Shown: positions 8,507 through 17,992 of the stretch, in pieces
Layout of the letters: each line of letters opens with the position of its first letter
How positions within the stretch are numbered: the first letter of the stretch is position 1
Assembly (NCBI GenBank): GCA_963710675.1
Contig: CAVQBE010000022.1
Span: 62,001 to 126,000 of the forward strand
DNA from: JACCZX01 sp963710675
Lineage (GTDB): Bacteria > Pseudomonadota > Gammaproteobacteria > Burkholderiales > Burkholderiaceae_F
Length of the DNA stretch: 64,000 nucleotides
Direction of reading: 5' to 3'
Notes under the pieces: generated by a model
Seen by the model: the letters and a program-made list of their open reading frames with translations, nothing else
Database searches by the model: none
Told to the model about the DNA's origin: nothing
Translations under genes and position numbers: made by a program

Positions 8507-9300
8507 CAGTGCGCTACCCCCAGATACGCGTCGATCACATTTTGGCTGTTTCGTACTTCGTCCGGCGAGCCATCGCTGATCTTCCTACCGTAGTCGAGCA
8601 CCACGACTCTGTCCGAGAGATCCATTACGACACTCATGTCGTGCTCGATCAGCACGATCGTCGTGCCGAACTCTTCGTTGACGTCAAGCACGAACCGGCA
8701 CATGTCTTCTTTCTCTTCGAGGTTCATGCCCGCCATCGGTTCGTCGAGCAGCAACAACTGCGGCTCCATCGCCAGCGCGCGCCCCAGGTCGACGCGCTTT
8801 TGCAGCCCATACGGCAGTCGTCCGACCGCGGTCTTTCGATATGCCTGAATTTCGAGAAAATCGATGATGTGTTCGACGAACTCGCGATGCCGCAACTCCT
8901 CGCGCCTGCCGGGCCCCAGATGCAGCGCCTGCAGCAGGACGCCGGTGTTCATGCGCAGGTTACGACCCGTCATGAGGTTGTCGAGCACGCTCATTCCCTT
9001 GAACAGCGCCAAGCTTTGGAAGGTGCGCGAAATGCCGGCAGCGGCGGCTTCGTGAGTGTCCATGTTGTCGCGCACTTTGCCGCGATACGTTATGCGGCCG
9101 TGCTGCGGTGTGTAGACGCCGTTGATCACGTTAAGCATCGAGCTCTTGCCAGCTCCATTGGGTCCGATGATCGCGCGGATCTCGTGCTCAAAAACGTCGA
9201 ACGACACTTGCTGCAGCGCTTTGACGCCGCCGAATGCGAGGGAAACATCTTCGACGTTAAGCAACACGTTGCCCGCGCTGCCAGCACGCACGCGGCTCAC
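8506..9300 (-). CDS. livG: Branched-chain-type ABC transporter ATP-binding protein LivG
   Basis: A 264-residue ATPase. The frame is open much further upstream, but the GTG at 9300 overlaps the stop of the preceding small membrane protein (GTGA), and gives a normal LivG length, so I choose it. Motifs in order: Walker A GPNGAGKSS (about 43), Q-loop ISRTFQSLALF, signature LPYGLQKRVDLGRAL, Walker B LLLLDEPMAGMN and H-loop VLIEHDMSVVM. It works with LivF on the LivHM channel. Confidence 0.93.
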   Translation of the reverse strand: MSRVRAGSAGNVLLNVEDVSLAFGGVKALQQVSFDVFEHEIRAIIGPNGAGKSSMLNVINGVYTPQHGRITYRGKVRDNMDTHEAAAAGISRTFQSLALFKGMSVLDNLMTGRNLRMNTGVLLQALHLGPGRREELRHREFVEHIIDFLEIQAYRKTAVGRLPYGLQKRVDLGRALAMEPQLLLLDEPMAGMNLEEKEDMCRFVLDVNEEFGTTIVLIEHDMSVVMDLSDRVVVLDYGRKISDGSPDEVRNSQNVIDAYLGVAH

Positions 9301-9545
9301 GACTTGCCCTCTTCGTTTGTTCCCGCTGACTGATCTTTCATGCTCCAGGCAGAATTCGCCGCGCGCTTGATCTCGTGCTTCGGCTTGCCCGCCTTGTTCG
9401 CGGCCTCGATCACCAGATACAGAAACGTGAAGATCAAGGCAAAACCGACGATGGCGAGCAGCAGCTGGGCATTCGCCAACGACCATGCGGCAAGACCCAC
9501 GCCGGCTACCAGGCATGCAATAGCCGCCACCGTACGGGCAGTCAT
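9297..9545 (-). CDS. Small two-TM membrane protein between acyl-CoA synthetase and livG
   Basis: An 82-residue protein with two hydrophobic segments (about residues 4-23 and 28-48) and a hydrophilic Lys/Glu-rich C-terminus. ATG 9545 lies two bases after the synthetase stop (9548), and its own stop overlaps the livG GTG. This double coupling argues strongly that it is translated. No family is recognised. It may be an accessory subunit of the transporter or ligase; that is inference from position only. Confidence 0.65.
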   Translation of the reverse strand: MTARTVAAIACLVAGVGLAAWSLANAQLLLAIVGFALIFTFLYLVIEAANKAGKPKHEIKRAANSAWSMKDQSAGTNEEGKS

Positions 9546-9547
9546 CC

Positions 9548-11499
9548 TTATGCTGCCTTCTTCAACGCGGGGAAAACTTCGGCGTCGATGACTTTCAGCG
9601 TTGCGCTGATTTTCCCGACGCGACCGTCCTCGAACTTGACCGCGGTTTCGATGTACTGCTCGCTCAACCCGCTGTACATAGCAGCGACGAGCTGATCAAA
9701 CTTCTGCTGAATAAAGCCGCGACGAACCTTGCGCGTGCGCGTTAGTTCGTCATCATCCGCATCGAGCTCCTTGTGCAGCACGATGAAGCGATGAATCTGG
9801 GCGTTGGCGAGCGCCGGATCGCTGGCGAGGTCAGCGTTGACCTTGCTGACGGCCTCGCGCAACAGCGTGAGAACCTCGGTCTTCGCCGCAAGATCCGTGT
9901 AACCGGCGTATGGCAGGTTATGACGCTCGGCCCAATTTCCAACCGCTTCCATGTCGATGTTTAGAAACGCAGTGACCATCGAACGTTGATCACCGAATGC
10001 CACTGCTTCCTTGATCGTCGGAAAAAACTTCAGCTTGTTCTCGATGTATTTCGGGGCGAACAGCGTCCCGTCCGCGAGCTTGCCGACATCCTTCGCTCTA
10101 TCGATGATCTTTAGATGCCCGCCCTGATCGAAATAGCCGGCGTCGCCCGTGTGAAACCAGCCCTCAGCGTCCTTCGCTTGCTGGGTCGCCTCGGGCGCCT
10201 TGTAATACTCGCGAAACAACCCGGGCGAACGAATCAGGATTTCGCCGGCGTCGGTCAGCTTGATCTCCACTCCCTTGACCGGCGGGCCGACAGTGTCGGC
10301 CTTGACGCCACCGTCTTGCTGCACGCACACGAACACCGAGGTCTCGGTCGACCCATATAGCTGCTTCAAATTGATGCCGAGCGAGCGATAGAAAGTAAAC
10401 AGGTCGGGCCCGATCGCTTCGCCTGCGGTGTACGCAACCCTGACGCGACTCATGCCCAGCGAATTCCGCAATGGCGCGTAAATGAACCAGTTGCCGAGCG
10501 AATACAGGAGGCGGTCGGCAAAGCCAACCGGCTCCCTGTCCAGCAACCTTCCGCCAACGTTGCGCGCCACCCGCATGAAGTAGTGAAACATGCGCCGCTT
10601 GATCGCAGAGGCGTCTTCCATCCGGATCATCACCTGCGTCAGCAGTGCTTCGAGCACGCGCGGCGGAGCAAAGTAATAGGTGGGCCCGATCTCGCGCATG
10701 TCCGCGGTCACCGTCGCGGCCGACTCCGGGCAGTTCACGGTAAATCCGCACACCAGCCATTGCGTATAGGAGAAAATGTTTTGGCCAACCCACGCCATCG
10801 GCAGGTACGCAAGCACTTCTTCGTTCGAACTCAGCGCCTCCATTTCGGCACCGGCGCGTCCAGCGGCGATCAGGTTGTCGTACCCGAGCACGACACCTTT
10901 GGCGTTGCCGGTGGTGCCCGATGTGTAAAACATTGCGGCAGTATCAGTCGCACGGCCTTTTGCTATTTCGTCTTCGATCACCGCCGGCTGTTTGCTTCAA
11001 CAACTTCTGGCCACTCGCACGCAGTGCGTCGTACGACTGTAGACCCGGCTGCTGGTAGTGGCGCAGACCCACGGGCATCATCATAAAAAATCTGTTTCAG
11101 GTGCGGGACTTTTTCGCGGATCTCGAGCACCTTGTCGACCTGCTCCTGATCCTCCACCACTGCGAAATGGATTTCGGCGTTATCGAATACGAACGCCATC
11201 TCGGGGGCGGTGGCATCCTCGTACAGGGGCACCGATATTCCGCCGAGGCACTGCACTGCTGTCATCGTGAAGTACAGCCGCGGGCGGTTCTCACCGATGA
11301 TCGCCAGGTGTTGGCCGCGTTTGAAACCGGCCTGCAAGAGCCCGGCCGCGACTTCACTGACCTCTTGGTGCATCTGTTGCCATGTCCAGCTCTGCCAGAT
11401 GCCTAGATCTTTTTCGCGAATTGCCGTGGCCCGTGGACGCGCTTTCGCGTGGTGCGCGAGCAGCCGTGGAAAAGTATCAGCGCTGGGCGGCGGATTCAC
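9548..11499 (-). CDS. Long-chain-type acyl-CoA synthetase, AMP-binding (two frame breaks)
   Basis: The first gene of the liv operon, 649 residues after correction. It adenylates a fatty or aromatic acid and forms the CoA thioester. Motifs: P-loop YTSGTTGNAKG (A3), YGSTETS (A5), GWFHTGDAGYFD (A7) and DRAKDVGKLADG (A8). Breaks lie near 11058 (after YDDARG, an extra G in cgtggg) and near 10985 (before VIEDEIAKG, one extra base). The intervening stretch GLRHYQQPGLQSYDAL is in a third frame. The nearest family is the LivG-associated AMP-dependent ligases common in Burkholderiales. Its substrate probably matches that of the transporter. Confidence 0.9.
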
Positions 11500-11614
11500 G
11501 GTTGTCTCCTGATTGCGCGATTCGTATCGCGTCGCTTGGACAAGTTAGCTTACTGCACGGATTGCGCACGCGGTTGCGGACAATCCCGAACGGTAGAACG
11601 GCGCCGCCTAGCGA

Positions 11615-11634
11615 ACTGTCGTTTCAGCGACAGT
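11615..11634. promoter_or_regulatory. Candidate Crp-type operator in the divergent promoter
   Basis: ACTGTCG and CGACAGT form a perfect 7-bp inverted repeat around TTTCAG. Spacing and outer TG/CA match the Crp-family layout (TGTGA-N6-TCACA) with TGTCG half-sites. It lies 21 bp before the regulator ATG at 11656 and about 115 bp from the divergent synthetase start. It may mediate autoregulation and control of the liv operon. Confidence 0.55.
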
Positions 11635-11655
11635 CTGCGCGAGAATGGCGGGACG

Positions 11656-12351
11656 ATGTCGGAACTCGATCCGCAACCCCTTCCGTTAGTCGACATGCTG
11701 GCCGCCAGCGCATGGTGGCGAGGGCTCGAGCCTGGCCAACGTCGGCGCGTCGGTGCCGAAGTCGAAGAACGGCGATTTCACGGCGGGACCGTGGTGATGC
11801 GCAGGGGCGAAGTTGTCGAAGCCTGGACCGGTGTAATCGAGGGGTTGGTCAAGATGAGCTCGGTCTCGGCCGCAGGCAAGAGCGTGACGTTCACCGGCAT
11901 CGGCGCCGGTGGCTGGTTCGGCGAAGGCTCACTGTTAAAGAGCGAGGCACGCAAGTACGACATCGTCGCCCTGCGCGACACGAGAATCGCATGGATGCCG
12001 CGCTCGACATTCGACTGGTTGCTTTCCGGCAGCATCGCTTTCAACCGGTTTCTGTTGCTGCAATTGAACGAGCGCCTCGGCCAGTTCATCGGTCTGGTGG
12101 AGTACGAGCGAATGCTCGAGCCCGATGCCCGCGTCGCGCGCTGCCTCGCGGAAATGTTCAATCCGCATCTGTATCCCGGCCATCGAAGCGAGCTTGAGAT
12201 TTCGCAGGAGGAAGTAGGGTATTTGTCCGGTGTATCCCGGCAGCGAGTCAATCAGGCACTGCAGGTACTGGCGCGGGCGAAGCTGGTGGAGGTCGAATAC
12301 GGCAGCGTCCGCATCCTCGACCTGGCGGCGCTGCGGCGTTATGGAGGCTGA
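11656..12351 (+). CDS. Crp/Fnr family transcriptional regulator
   Basis: A 231-residue regulator. An open frame runs upstream to 11449, but ATG 11656 gives the usual Crp length. Residues about 15-125 form a cyclic-nucleotide-binding beta-roll (GWFGEGSLLK near 92). Residues about 155-225 hold an HTH_Crp domain with ISQEEVGYLSGVSRQRVNQAL. The recognition helix has Q where Crp has E181, compatible with a non-TGTGA half-site. It lacks the N-terminal Fnr cysteines. It diverges from the liv/acyl-CoA ligase operon, its likely target. Confidence 0.85.
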   Translation: MSELDPQPLPLVDMLAASAWWRGLEPGQRRRVGAEVEERRFHGGTVVMRRGEVVEAWTGVIEGLVKMSSVSAAGKSVTFTGIGAGGWFGEGSLLKSEARKYDIVALRDTRIAWMPRSTFDWLLSGSIAFNRFLLLQLNERLGQFIGLVEYERMLEPDARVARCLAEMFNPHLYPGHRSELEISQEEVGYLSGVSRQRVNQALQVLARAKLVEVEYGSVRILDLAALRRYGG

Positions 12352-12354
12352 GCG

Positions 12355-12843
12355 ATGAGCGTCGAGGGATGGGAGATCGCCAGCTATGTCGTGACCGTGA
12401 TCGGTTTGCCGCTGGCGATCGGTGTGTTTTTGCTTGAGCAGCGCCGAGAGCGGCGCAACGAAGAAGACGAGGTGTATCAGCTGCTATCCGACGCTTACAA
12501 CGACTTTCTGCGCGTCGCGATCGACAACCCGGACCTGCACTTGCGCAGCGATGCGGTCACACCCGACCTTTCGCCCGAGCAGCAGGAACGCATGCTGTTG
12601 ATCTTCGACATGCTGATCTCGCTACTCGAGCGAGCTTTTTTGACAGCGCATAGCGACAACATGACACCGGCTCAACGGCGCCGTTGGAATTCATGGGAGG
12701 ACTTCATGCGCGAGTGGCTACAGCGCGACGCTTTCTTCTATCGGCTGCCCCATCTTCTCAAGGGTGAAGACCCGGAGTTCGCTGCGTATTTTCAGCGTCT
12801 CGCGCATGAAGTGCGCGGCATCGAGCTGCCGCGCGAAGCCTGA
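12355..12843 (+). CDS. Predicted single-TM membrane protein, coupled to the Crp regulator
   Basis: A 162-residue protein starting 3 bp after the regulator stop. It has one N-terminal membrane segment (about residues 8-26) followed by EQRRERRNEEDEVYQLLSDAYND and an acidic, helical cytoplasmic domain with FMREWLQRDAFFYRLPHLL. I do not recognise a characterised family; the topology and charge resemble DUF4760-type proteins, but that is a weak resemblance. Tight spacing suggests co-transcription with the regulator. Confidence 0.7.
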   Translation: MSVEGWEIASYVVTVIGLPLAIGVFLLEQRRERRNEEDEVYQLLSDAYNDFLRVAIDNPDLHLRSDAVTPDLSPEQQERMLLIFDMLISLLERAFLTAHSDNMTPAQRRRWNSWEDFMREWLQRDAFFYRLPHLLKGEDPEFAAYFQRLAHEVRGIELPREA

Positions 12844-12849
12844 TCATCG

Positions 12850-13167
12850 TTACGCACCCGGGTTTTCTTGCACGATCTTGGCCGATTGAACGGGCGACTT
12901 TTTGGGAGCACGGCTCGCCTCGTTTTGCGCCCACGCCGCCGCTTGTGCCTCGCTGACGTAGTCCGAGAACTGAAGACTGGCGATCCCCTGCATACGCTGA
13001 ATGTATCGGCGCAGTGCATCCGGTCCTTCTTTAGCTTTCTCGCATGCGACCCGGTCGAAAGTAAAGGCCTGCGAGTTGCATTTGAATTCCGCACGTGCCT
13101 GGGTTGACAACAGCGCCAGCGTTGGAACTAAAAGAAAAGCTGAGCCAACTGCTTTGAATCGATTCAT
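12850..13167 (-). CDS. Small secreted protein of unknown function
   Basis: A 105-residue protein with a clear Sec signal (MNRFKAVGSAFLLVP to TQARA, cleavage near residue 26). The mature part has two cysteines (FKCNSQAFTFDRVACEKAK), as in small disulfide-bonded periplasmic proteins of the lysozyme-inhibitor-like type, but no family can be assigned. It converges on the preceding membrane protein with a 6-bp gap. Confidence 0.65.
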   Translation of the reverse strand: MNRFKAVGSAFLLVPTLALLSTQARAEFKCNSQAFTFDRVACEKAKEGPDALRRYIQRMQGIASLQFSDYVSEAQAAAWAQNEASRAPKKSPVQSAKIVQENPGA

Positions 13168-13470
13168 AGCAACCTCACTCGAATATCGGCGCTTGATCCG
13201 CTGCGCCTTTCGCGGAAGCGTTCGCGATGTTCGCGACCCTTGCGTGTATTAGGCCGCGCTCGAGGCGTTGCGCCTAGGTGAAGAATCAACATGCAACGCG
13301 TGCATAAACGACAAAGATGCCATCAACCGGTCGTGGCGGTGGGCTGCGTAATCCGCCAGTGACGTGAATTTTCGGCTCTCAAAATAACGAATGGCCGGTT
13401 TCGCGCACGGGTTCCGTATGTCCCAATGAGCGCCTTGAAGCGTCGTCACCAACTCTATTCGGAGAACACC
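13168..13470. other. Intergenic region without a supported gene
   Basis: About 300 bp between two divergently oriented small genes. It contains a run of TTCGCG-like repeats (13205-13235). A 75-codon frame on the minus strand (13249-13476) has no recognisable domain, signal or ribosome site and overlaps the start of the next gene, so I do not call it. Confidence 0.4.
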
Positions 13471-13710
13471 ATGCAAATCGATAGCACTTTGCAGAAGTTA
13501 GAGGTTCACGTGGTGGCAGCGGTCGCCGTCATTCTGGTCTGCGCCCTTGCCTTCGCCGTGTCTGCGCCTTTTTCCGCAGACGATTACAGCTTGCCCGACG
13601 CAGCTACAACCGCGTCGCCGCCGGCAAGAAGCTCCGCATCGGAAGAGACGCAGCCCGCATTACTCGAACCCGCGCTGCGCAGCCTCGAAGGTGTGTCGTA
13701 TCACGGCTGA
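13471..13710 (+). CDS. Small membrane-anchored protein
   Basis: A 79-residue protein. ATG 13471 follows GGAG with 6-nt spacing. A single membrane segment (HVVAAVAVILVCALAFAVSA, about residues 12-31) precedes a Ser/Ala/Pro-rich acidic tail. No family recognised. It could be exported with an uncleaved anchor. Confidence 0.5.
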   Translation: MQIDSTLQKLEVHVVAAVAVILVCALAFAVSAPFSADDYSLPDAATTASPPARSSASEETQPALLEPALRSLEGVSYHG

Positions 13711-13732
13711 GCGAAGACAGTCAGAAATTGGA

Positions 13733-13936
13733 ATGGACACCCAAGCACAGGCGCGGGACGAAGTCACGCGCGCGGGCGCGCCTCGGACCGAGTCGCCTGA
13801 AGTGCGCAGCAATCAAATCCGAACAGCGCCTCTGAGTTCGCGGCGGCGTATTCGAGGAATTGGCATCGCGTCGACCAGTGTCGCCGCCACCATCTGGTTG
13901 GTAGGGGTAGTTTGGGCCTGGCAGGTCATCGGCTGA
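13733..13936 (+). CDS. Possible small membrane protein
   Basis: A 67-residue frame from ATG 13733, 22 bp after the previous small gene. The N-terminal half is hydrophilic; the C-terminus is one membrane segment (ASTSVAATIWLVGVVWAW). A tail-anchored layout is possible. No good Shine-Dalgarno is visible, and no family is recognised, so confidence is modest. Confidence 0.35.
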   Translation: MDTQAQARDEVTRAGAPRTESPEVRSNQIRTAPLSSRRRIRGIGIASTSVAATIWLVGVVWAWQVIG

Positions 13937-14035
13937 CGTACGAGGTTTTGGCGAGCAAAGTGGGGAAGTGCCGGGGAATGCTTTGCAGTCGCATCGCGAC
14001 ACGATGAAACGACAACGTCGGTCCCCGCACGAGCG

Positions 14036-16391
14036 CTAGCGCACGCGTGCCATCGTGGCTACGGTTGCGTGTTGAGTCTTCGGCGGACGGCCAAAAACAC
14101 GAATCGTCGCGCGGCGTGCCGACGCGGCACTCGCGTACCACGACGCATGGATCGGAGCGACTCGCGCGGCCCGACGCATCAGGTCCAGTGCAGCACCGTC
14201 GTGCAGTAATGCCAAGCGCTCGGCAGCACTTAAGGCGTCAGGCCCGAACTGAATCGCACGATCGACGCGCAGCGCGCGCGCCGCAGCCGCATGCGCTGAT
14301 CGTGACCGATGCGCTGCGCTGCGAACCACGGCGTGAACTTCGGGATCGATCACGGCGTCCGCGAACCGCGGTAGCGCTCTGGCACTACGCGCGTACTGCG
14401 CGGTCGCGATGACCTCTCTGGGCGGTCGGATCTCGTCGGGCGTCATGAACAGCTTGGCCTTGCGCATCAACAGGCCGAACCGAGCGGAGCTCGTCAGAAC
14501 TGAAACAGGTATCGACAGCAGCAGACCCGCGGCGACCAGCGCGATCCATGGCAGCACGTTAGGTGCTTTCCATGCCACCAGGGCCATCCACGCAATGCCG
14601 ATAGCCGTTTGCAGCCCATGCCGACGCAGCGCCTGCCTGACCGACGTCGACTTGTCGGCGCGTGCCGGTGATTTCCATTGAATCGACCACCCGAGAAACG
14701 CGGCGGCGACGAACTGCGTGTGAAACAGCATGCGCACAGGCGCGAGCAGAGCGCTCATCAGCATTTCAACCAGCACGCTCAACATAAGTCGAAATGCGCC
14801 GCCATATGATGATGCACTGCGCACCGCAGCCAGCAGCGCCGCCAAAATTTTTGGAATAAACAGTACCGAGGCGACGGCGGCCAGCAGCGCCCAGGCGTGC
14901 TCGGGCCGCCACGATGGCCACAGCGGGAATAGCTGATGCGGCATTACGAAGTACTGCGGCTCGGCGTTGGCGTGTGCCAGCAGCAGCCACGTCGACAGCG
15001 CCAAAAATCCGAGCCATAGCGGCGCTGACAAGTACGCAAGCGCGCCGGTCAGAAACACCCAGCGATGCACCGGATGCATACCGCGAGCGAACATCAAGCG
15101 CGCATTCATCAGGTTGCCGTGGCACCAGCGCCGGTCACGCTTGACCTCGTCAATCAAATTGGGCGGCGTCTCTTCGAAGCTGCCATCAAGGTCGTACGCG
15201 ATCCACACTCCATAACCGGCACGTCGCATCAATGCCGCTTCGACAAAGTCGTGCGAAAGAATTTCTCCGGAAAGTGAGCCGCGGCCGGGTAGCGGTGCCA
15301 ATACGCAATGCTGCATGAACGGCTCGAGCCGGATGATCGCGTTGTGGCCCCAGTAGTGCGATTCGCCGAGCTGCCAGTAGTGCAGCCCCGCCGTAAACAC
15401 CGGCCCGTAAACCTGGTTGGCGAACTGCTGCATCCGAGCGTGCAGCGTATCGCGCCCGACCGCTCGCGGCGCGGTCTGGATGATTCCGGCATCAGGGCGC
15501 GCCTCCATCAGACGCACCAGCGTGGTCAGGCACTCGCCGGTCATCACACTGTCGGCGTCGAGCACAACCATGTATCGATACTTTGCACCCCAGCGCCGGC
15601 AAAAGTCATCGATGTTGCCGCTCTTGCGCTTTACCCGGCGGCGGCGGTGTCTGTAAAAGAGCCGCGACTCTGCACCCAACTCTTCTCGCAAAGCGTTCCA
15701 TGCATCCAGCTCCGCTACGCACACATCGGCATTGGCGGTATCGGACAGCACAAAGAAATCGAAATGCTCAAGGGCATTGGAGCGCATCACGGATTCATAC
15801 GTGGCGCGCAACCCGGCAAATACACGGCGCACGTCTTCGTTGCAGATGGGCATCACGATCGCAGTTCGCGCACCGCTCAGGTATGACATCGGCCTTTGCC
15901 GAACGCGAAATCAACTGGCGATCGCCGCCAACGGCAAGCACGAAAAATCCGAGTATCGCTGTCCAAAACCCGGCGGCCAGCCAGCAGGTAAGTAAAGCGA
16001 ACACGACCAGCAGCGCAGTCTCGCCCCACGCAATCGCCAGATCCACGGTTTCATTTGCCGTGACAACATTGGGCAGCAGCCCATTCAGCACATACGTTGC
16101 ATAGAGAGCGGGCAACAGTGACAGCGTTAGCAGAACAAAGCGGCGACGGCGCCCGGCGCCGTGGGCTGGCCCCTTGATGTCGGGCAGCCGACGATCCAGG
16201 CCAAACAATCGACGCAACATCCACGACACCGGGCCAATACGCCCCCACGGCTGCGGCGACATCGGCGTGCGCATGATCGGAGGCGCCGCCGGCGGCACAG
16301 CAGACACTGCCGTCGCCTCATCAGGCCGGAGGTGCTCGGCAGGGGTTGCGCAGGCGCCGGCTATTGCGTCAACGGAACGACGTAATTCCAT
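14036..16391 (-). CDS. opgH: Glucans biosynthesis glucosyltransferase OpgH (one frame break)
   Basis: The inner-membrane GT2 glucosyltransferase that polymerises the beta-1,2-glucan backbone of osmoregulated periplasmic glucans from UDP-glucose. The N-terminus has two membrane segments (LTLSLLPALYATYVL; LLVVFALLTCWLAAGFW). The GT2 core follows with VLDADSVM (DxD), GHNAIIRL, HDFVEAALMRRAGY and KRDRRWCHGN. Several C-terminal membrane segments complete it. The frame breaks near 15890 between SAKA and MSYLSGARTAIVMPICNED; removing one base gives 784 residues. Its ATG (16391) lies inside the 3' end of opgG, a 31-bp overlap that couples the pair. Confidence 0.92.
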
Positions 16392-17902
16392 GTTTCGCCC
16401 ATTACTTGTGTACCGTTACGCAAAAGCGCACGCACTTCAATCGGTTTTTCCTTGTCTTGAGTTCGCATCTGAACCACCATGCGCCAGCCGCCGGTGGCAT
16501 CGTTGCGATGGATGACGAGATCGGTGCTTTGACCGTTGCCGATCGCAACGTCTGCTTGAAGGGGTGCGTTGACCGGAAGCTTGCGCAATGCCGGTCCGTC
16601 AAAATCGACGGTGAATTTTACGCTGTCAGGTCCCGCTGCATTGTTAGCCGACGCGTTCGGGAACCCGTGGCCACGCCGTGTCTGTACGACCCAACCATTG
16701 GGAGGCCGACGATCGGTGTTTTTCAGCCAGTACATGCGGTAAGAGAAATCAATCGGCGTGCCCGGTGACGGCGGCGCATTTGGCACCCAATACGCGACGA
16801 TGTTGTCGTTCGCCTCGTTCGGCGTTGGGATCTGCACCAGCTCAACGCGGCCAGCGCCCCACTTTGAAGCGGGCTCCACCCAAATGCTCGGACGCAATTC
16901 ATAACGGGCTTCCAGATCTTCGTAGCTACTGAAATTCCGGTCCCGCTGCATCAATCCAAAGCCGCGCGGATCGGTCAGCGCAAACGACGTCACCAACAGC
17001 CGGCGCGGGTTGACCAGCGGGCGCCAGATCCACTCGCCCGCGGCTGTATGAATCGCAAGACCATCGGAGTCGTGCACTTCGGGACGAAAATCCTCCGACG
17101 GTGCGCGCTGGTTCTCACCGAAGAAATACATCGAGGTCAACGGCGCGAAAGCGAGCTTCGCTATCGGTTCTCGCAGATACAGTCGCGACTGCACTTCCGT
17201 CACCGTCTCTTCGCCGGGCCGGATCGTGAAGCGATAAGCGCCGGTAACGCGCCGCGAATCAAGCAGCGCGTACATCACCAGCTGCCGCGCGCCGCTTGCC
17301 GGCCGCTCGATCCAGAATTGTTCGAAGCGTGGAAATTCTTCGCCGCTGCGCTCTGCCGTGTCGATGGCCAGTCCACGCGCCGAGGCGCCATAGCGCTGGC
17401 CCTGGCCCAACGCTCGAAAGTAGCTAGCGCCAAGAAATGAAACAAGCTCATCCTTATAGCCAGGAGCGCTTGGAACAACATTCAGCGGAAAGTGAATACG
17501 AAACCCCGCAAAACCCAGCTTGCCCAGCTGCGACCGGTCGAGCTTGTTCTTGCCATAGTTGAAGGCAGCCGGGTCGAAGTTGACCTCGCTAACTTCCTTT
17601 CCGACCACCTCGTAGATCCGAACTGGCTGGTCGAAGATGCCGCCCAAGTGAAAGAACTGAATCTCGAATGGCAGCTTTTGCGCGCGCCACAGCGAATGCG
17701 CCGGATCGAAGCGTATGTCCCGGGTCTGGTCATAGCTCAGGTCTTTCAGTTGCTTCGGCAGCACGAGCGCCGGCTTGGTGTAAGGCCGATTTGCGAGCTC
17801 GCGTGCGCGTCGATCGACATCCGCGAAACCGAATGCGTGCGCAGCCGATGTCGTCGCAGCGAACAGAAATGCAAGAGCTGCAAACCAGAATGCCCGGATC
17901 AT
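16361..17902 (-). CDS. opgG: Periplasmic glucans biosynthesis protein OpgG
   Basis: A 513-residue periplasmic protein with a Sec signal ending SAAHA (about residue 23). Family segments include FADVDRRARELANRPY, LSYDQTRDIRFDP, FHLGGIF, GFRIHFPLN, FLGASYFRALG, YGASARGLAIDT, GEEFPRFEQFWIERP, MYFFGENQ and HDSDGLAIHTAAGEWIWRPL. The family processes or branches periplasmic glucans, in partnership with OpgH. The related OpgD is an alternative, but OpgD usually has a Tat signal and no adjacent opgH. Transcribed first in the opgGH operon. Confidence 0.94.
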   Translation of the reverse strand: MIRAFWFAALAFLFAATTSAAHAFGFADVDRRARELANRPYTKPALVLPKQLKDLSYDQTRDIRFDPAHSLWRAQKLPFEIQFFHLGGIFDQPVRIYEVVGKEVSEVNFDPAAFNYGKNKLDRSQLGKLGFAGFRIHFPLNVVPSAPGYKDELVSFLGASYFRALGQGQRYGASARGLAIDTAERSGEEFPRFEQFWIERPASGARQLVMYALLDSRRVTGAYRFTIRPGEETVTEVQSRLYLREPIAKLAFAPLTSMYFFGENQRAPSEDFRPEVHDSDGLAIHTAAGEWIWRPLVNPRRLLVTSFALTDPRGFGLMQRDRNFSSYEDLEARYELRPSIWVEPASKWGAGRVELVQIPTPNEANDNIVAYWVPNAPPSPGTPIDFSYRMYWLKNTDRRPPNGWVVQTRRGHGFPNASANNAAGPDSVKFTVDFDGPALRKLPVNAPLQADVAIGNGQSTDLVIHRNDATGGWRMVVQMRTQDKEKPIEVRALLRNGTQVMGETWNYVVPLTQ

Positions 17903-17992
17903 TTGAAATAATTGCTCGCCGAATGGCGTAGCAAGTGGCTAAAGCAAGGTAGATGCCTAGTTGCGCCAGTGAAGCTGGTTTGCAAGGGTCAG

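Noticed and set aside
8509..9333. A 274-codon plus-strand frame opposite livG.
   Set aside because: It mirrors the livG frame; livG motifs are complete on the minus strand.
13249..13476. A 75-codon minus-strand frame.
   Set aside because: No domain, signal or ribosome site, and it overlaps the start of the better supported gene at 13471.
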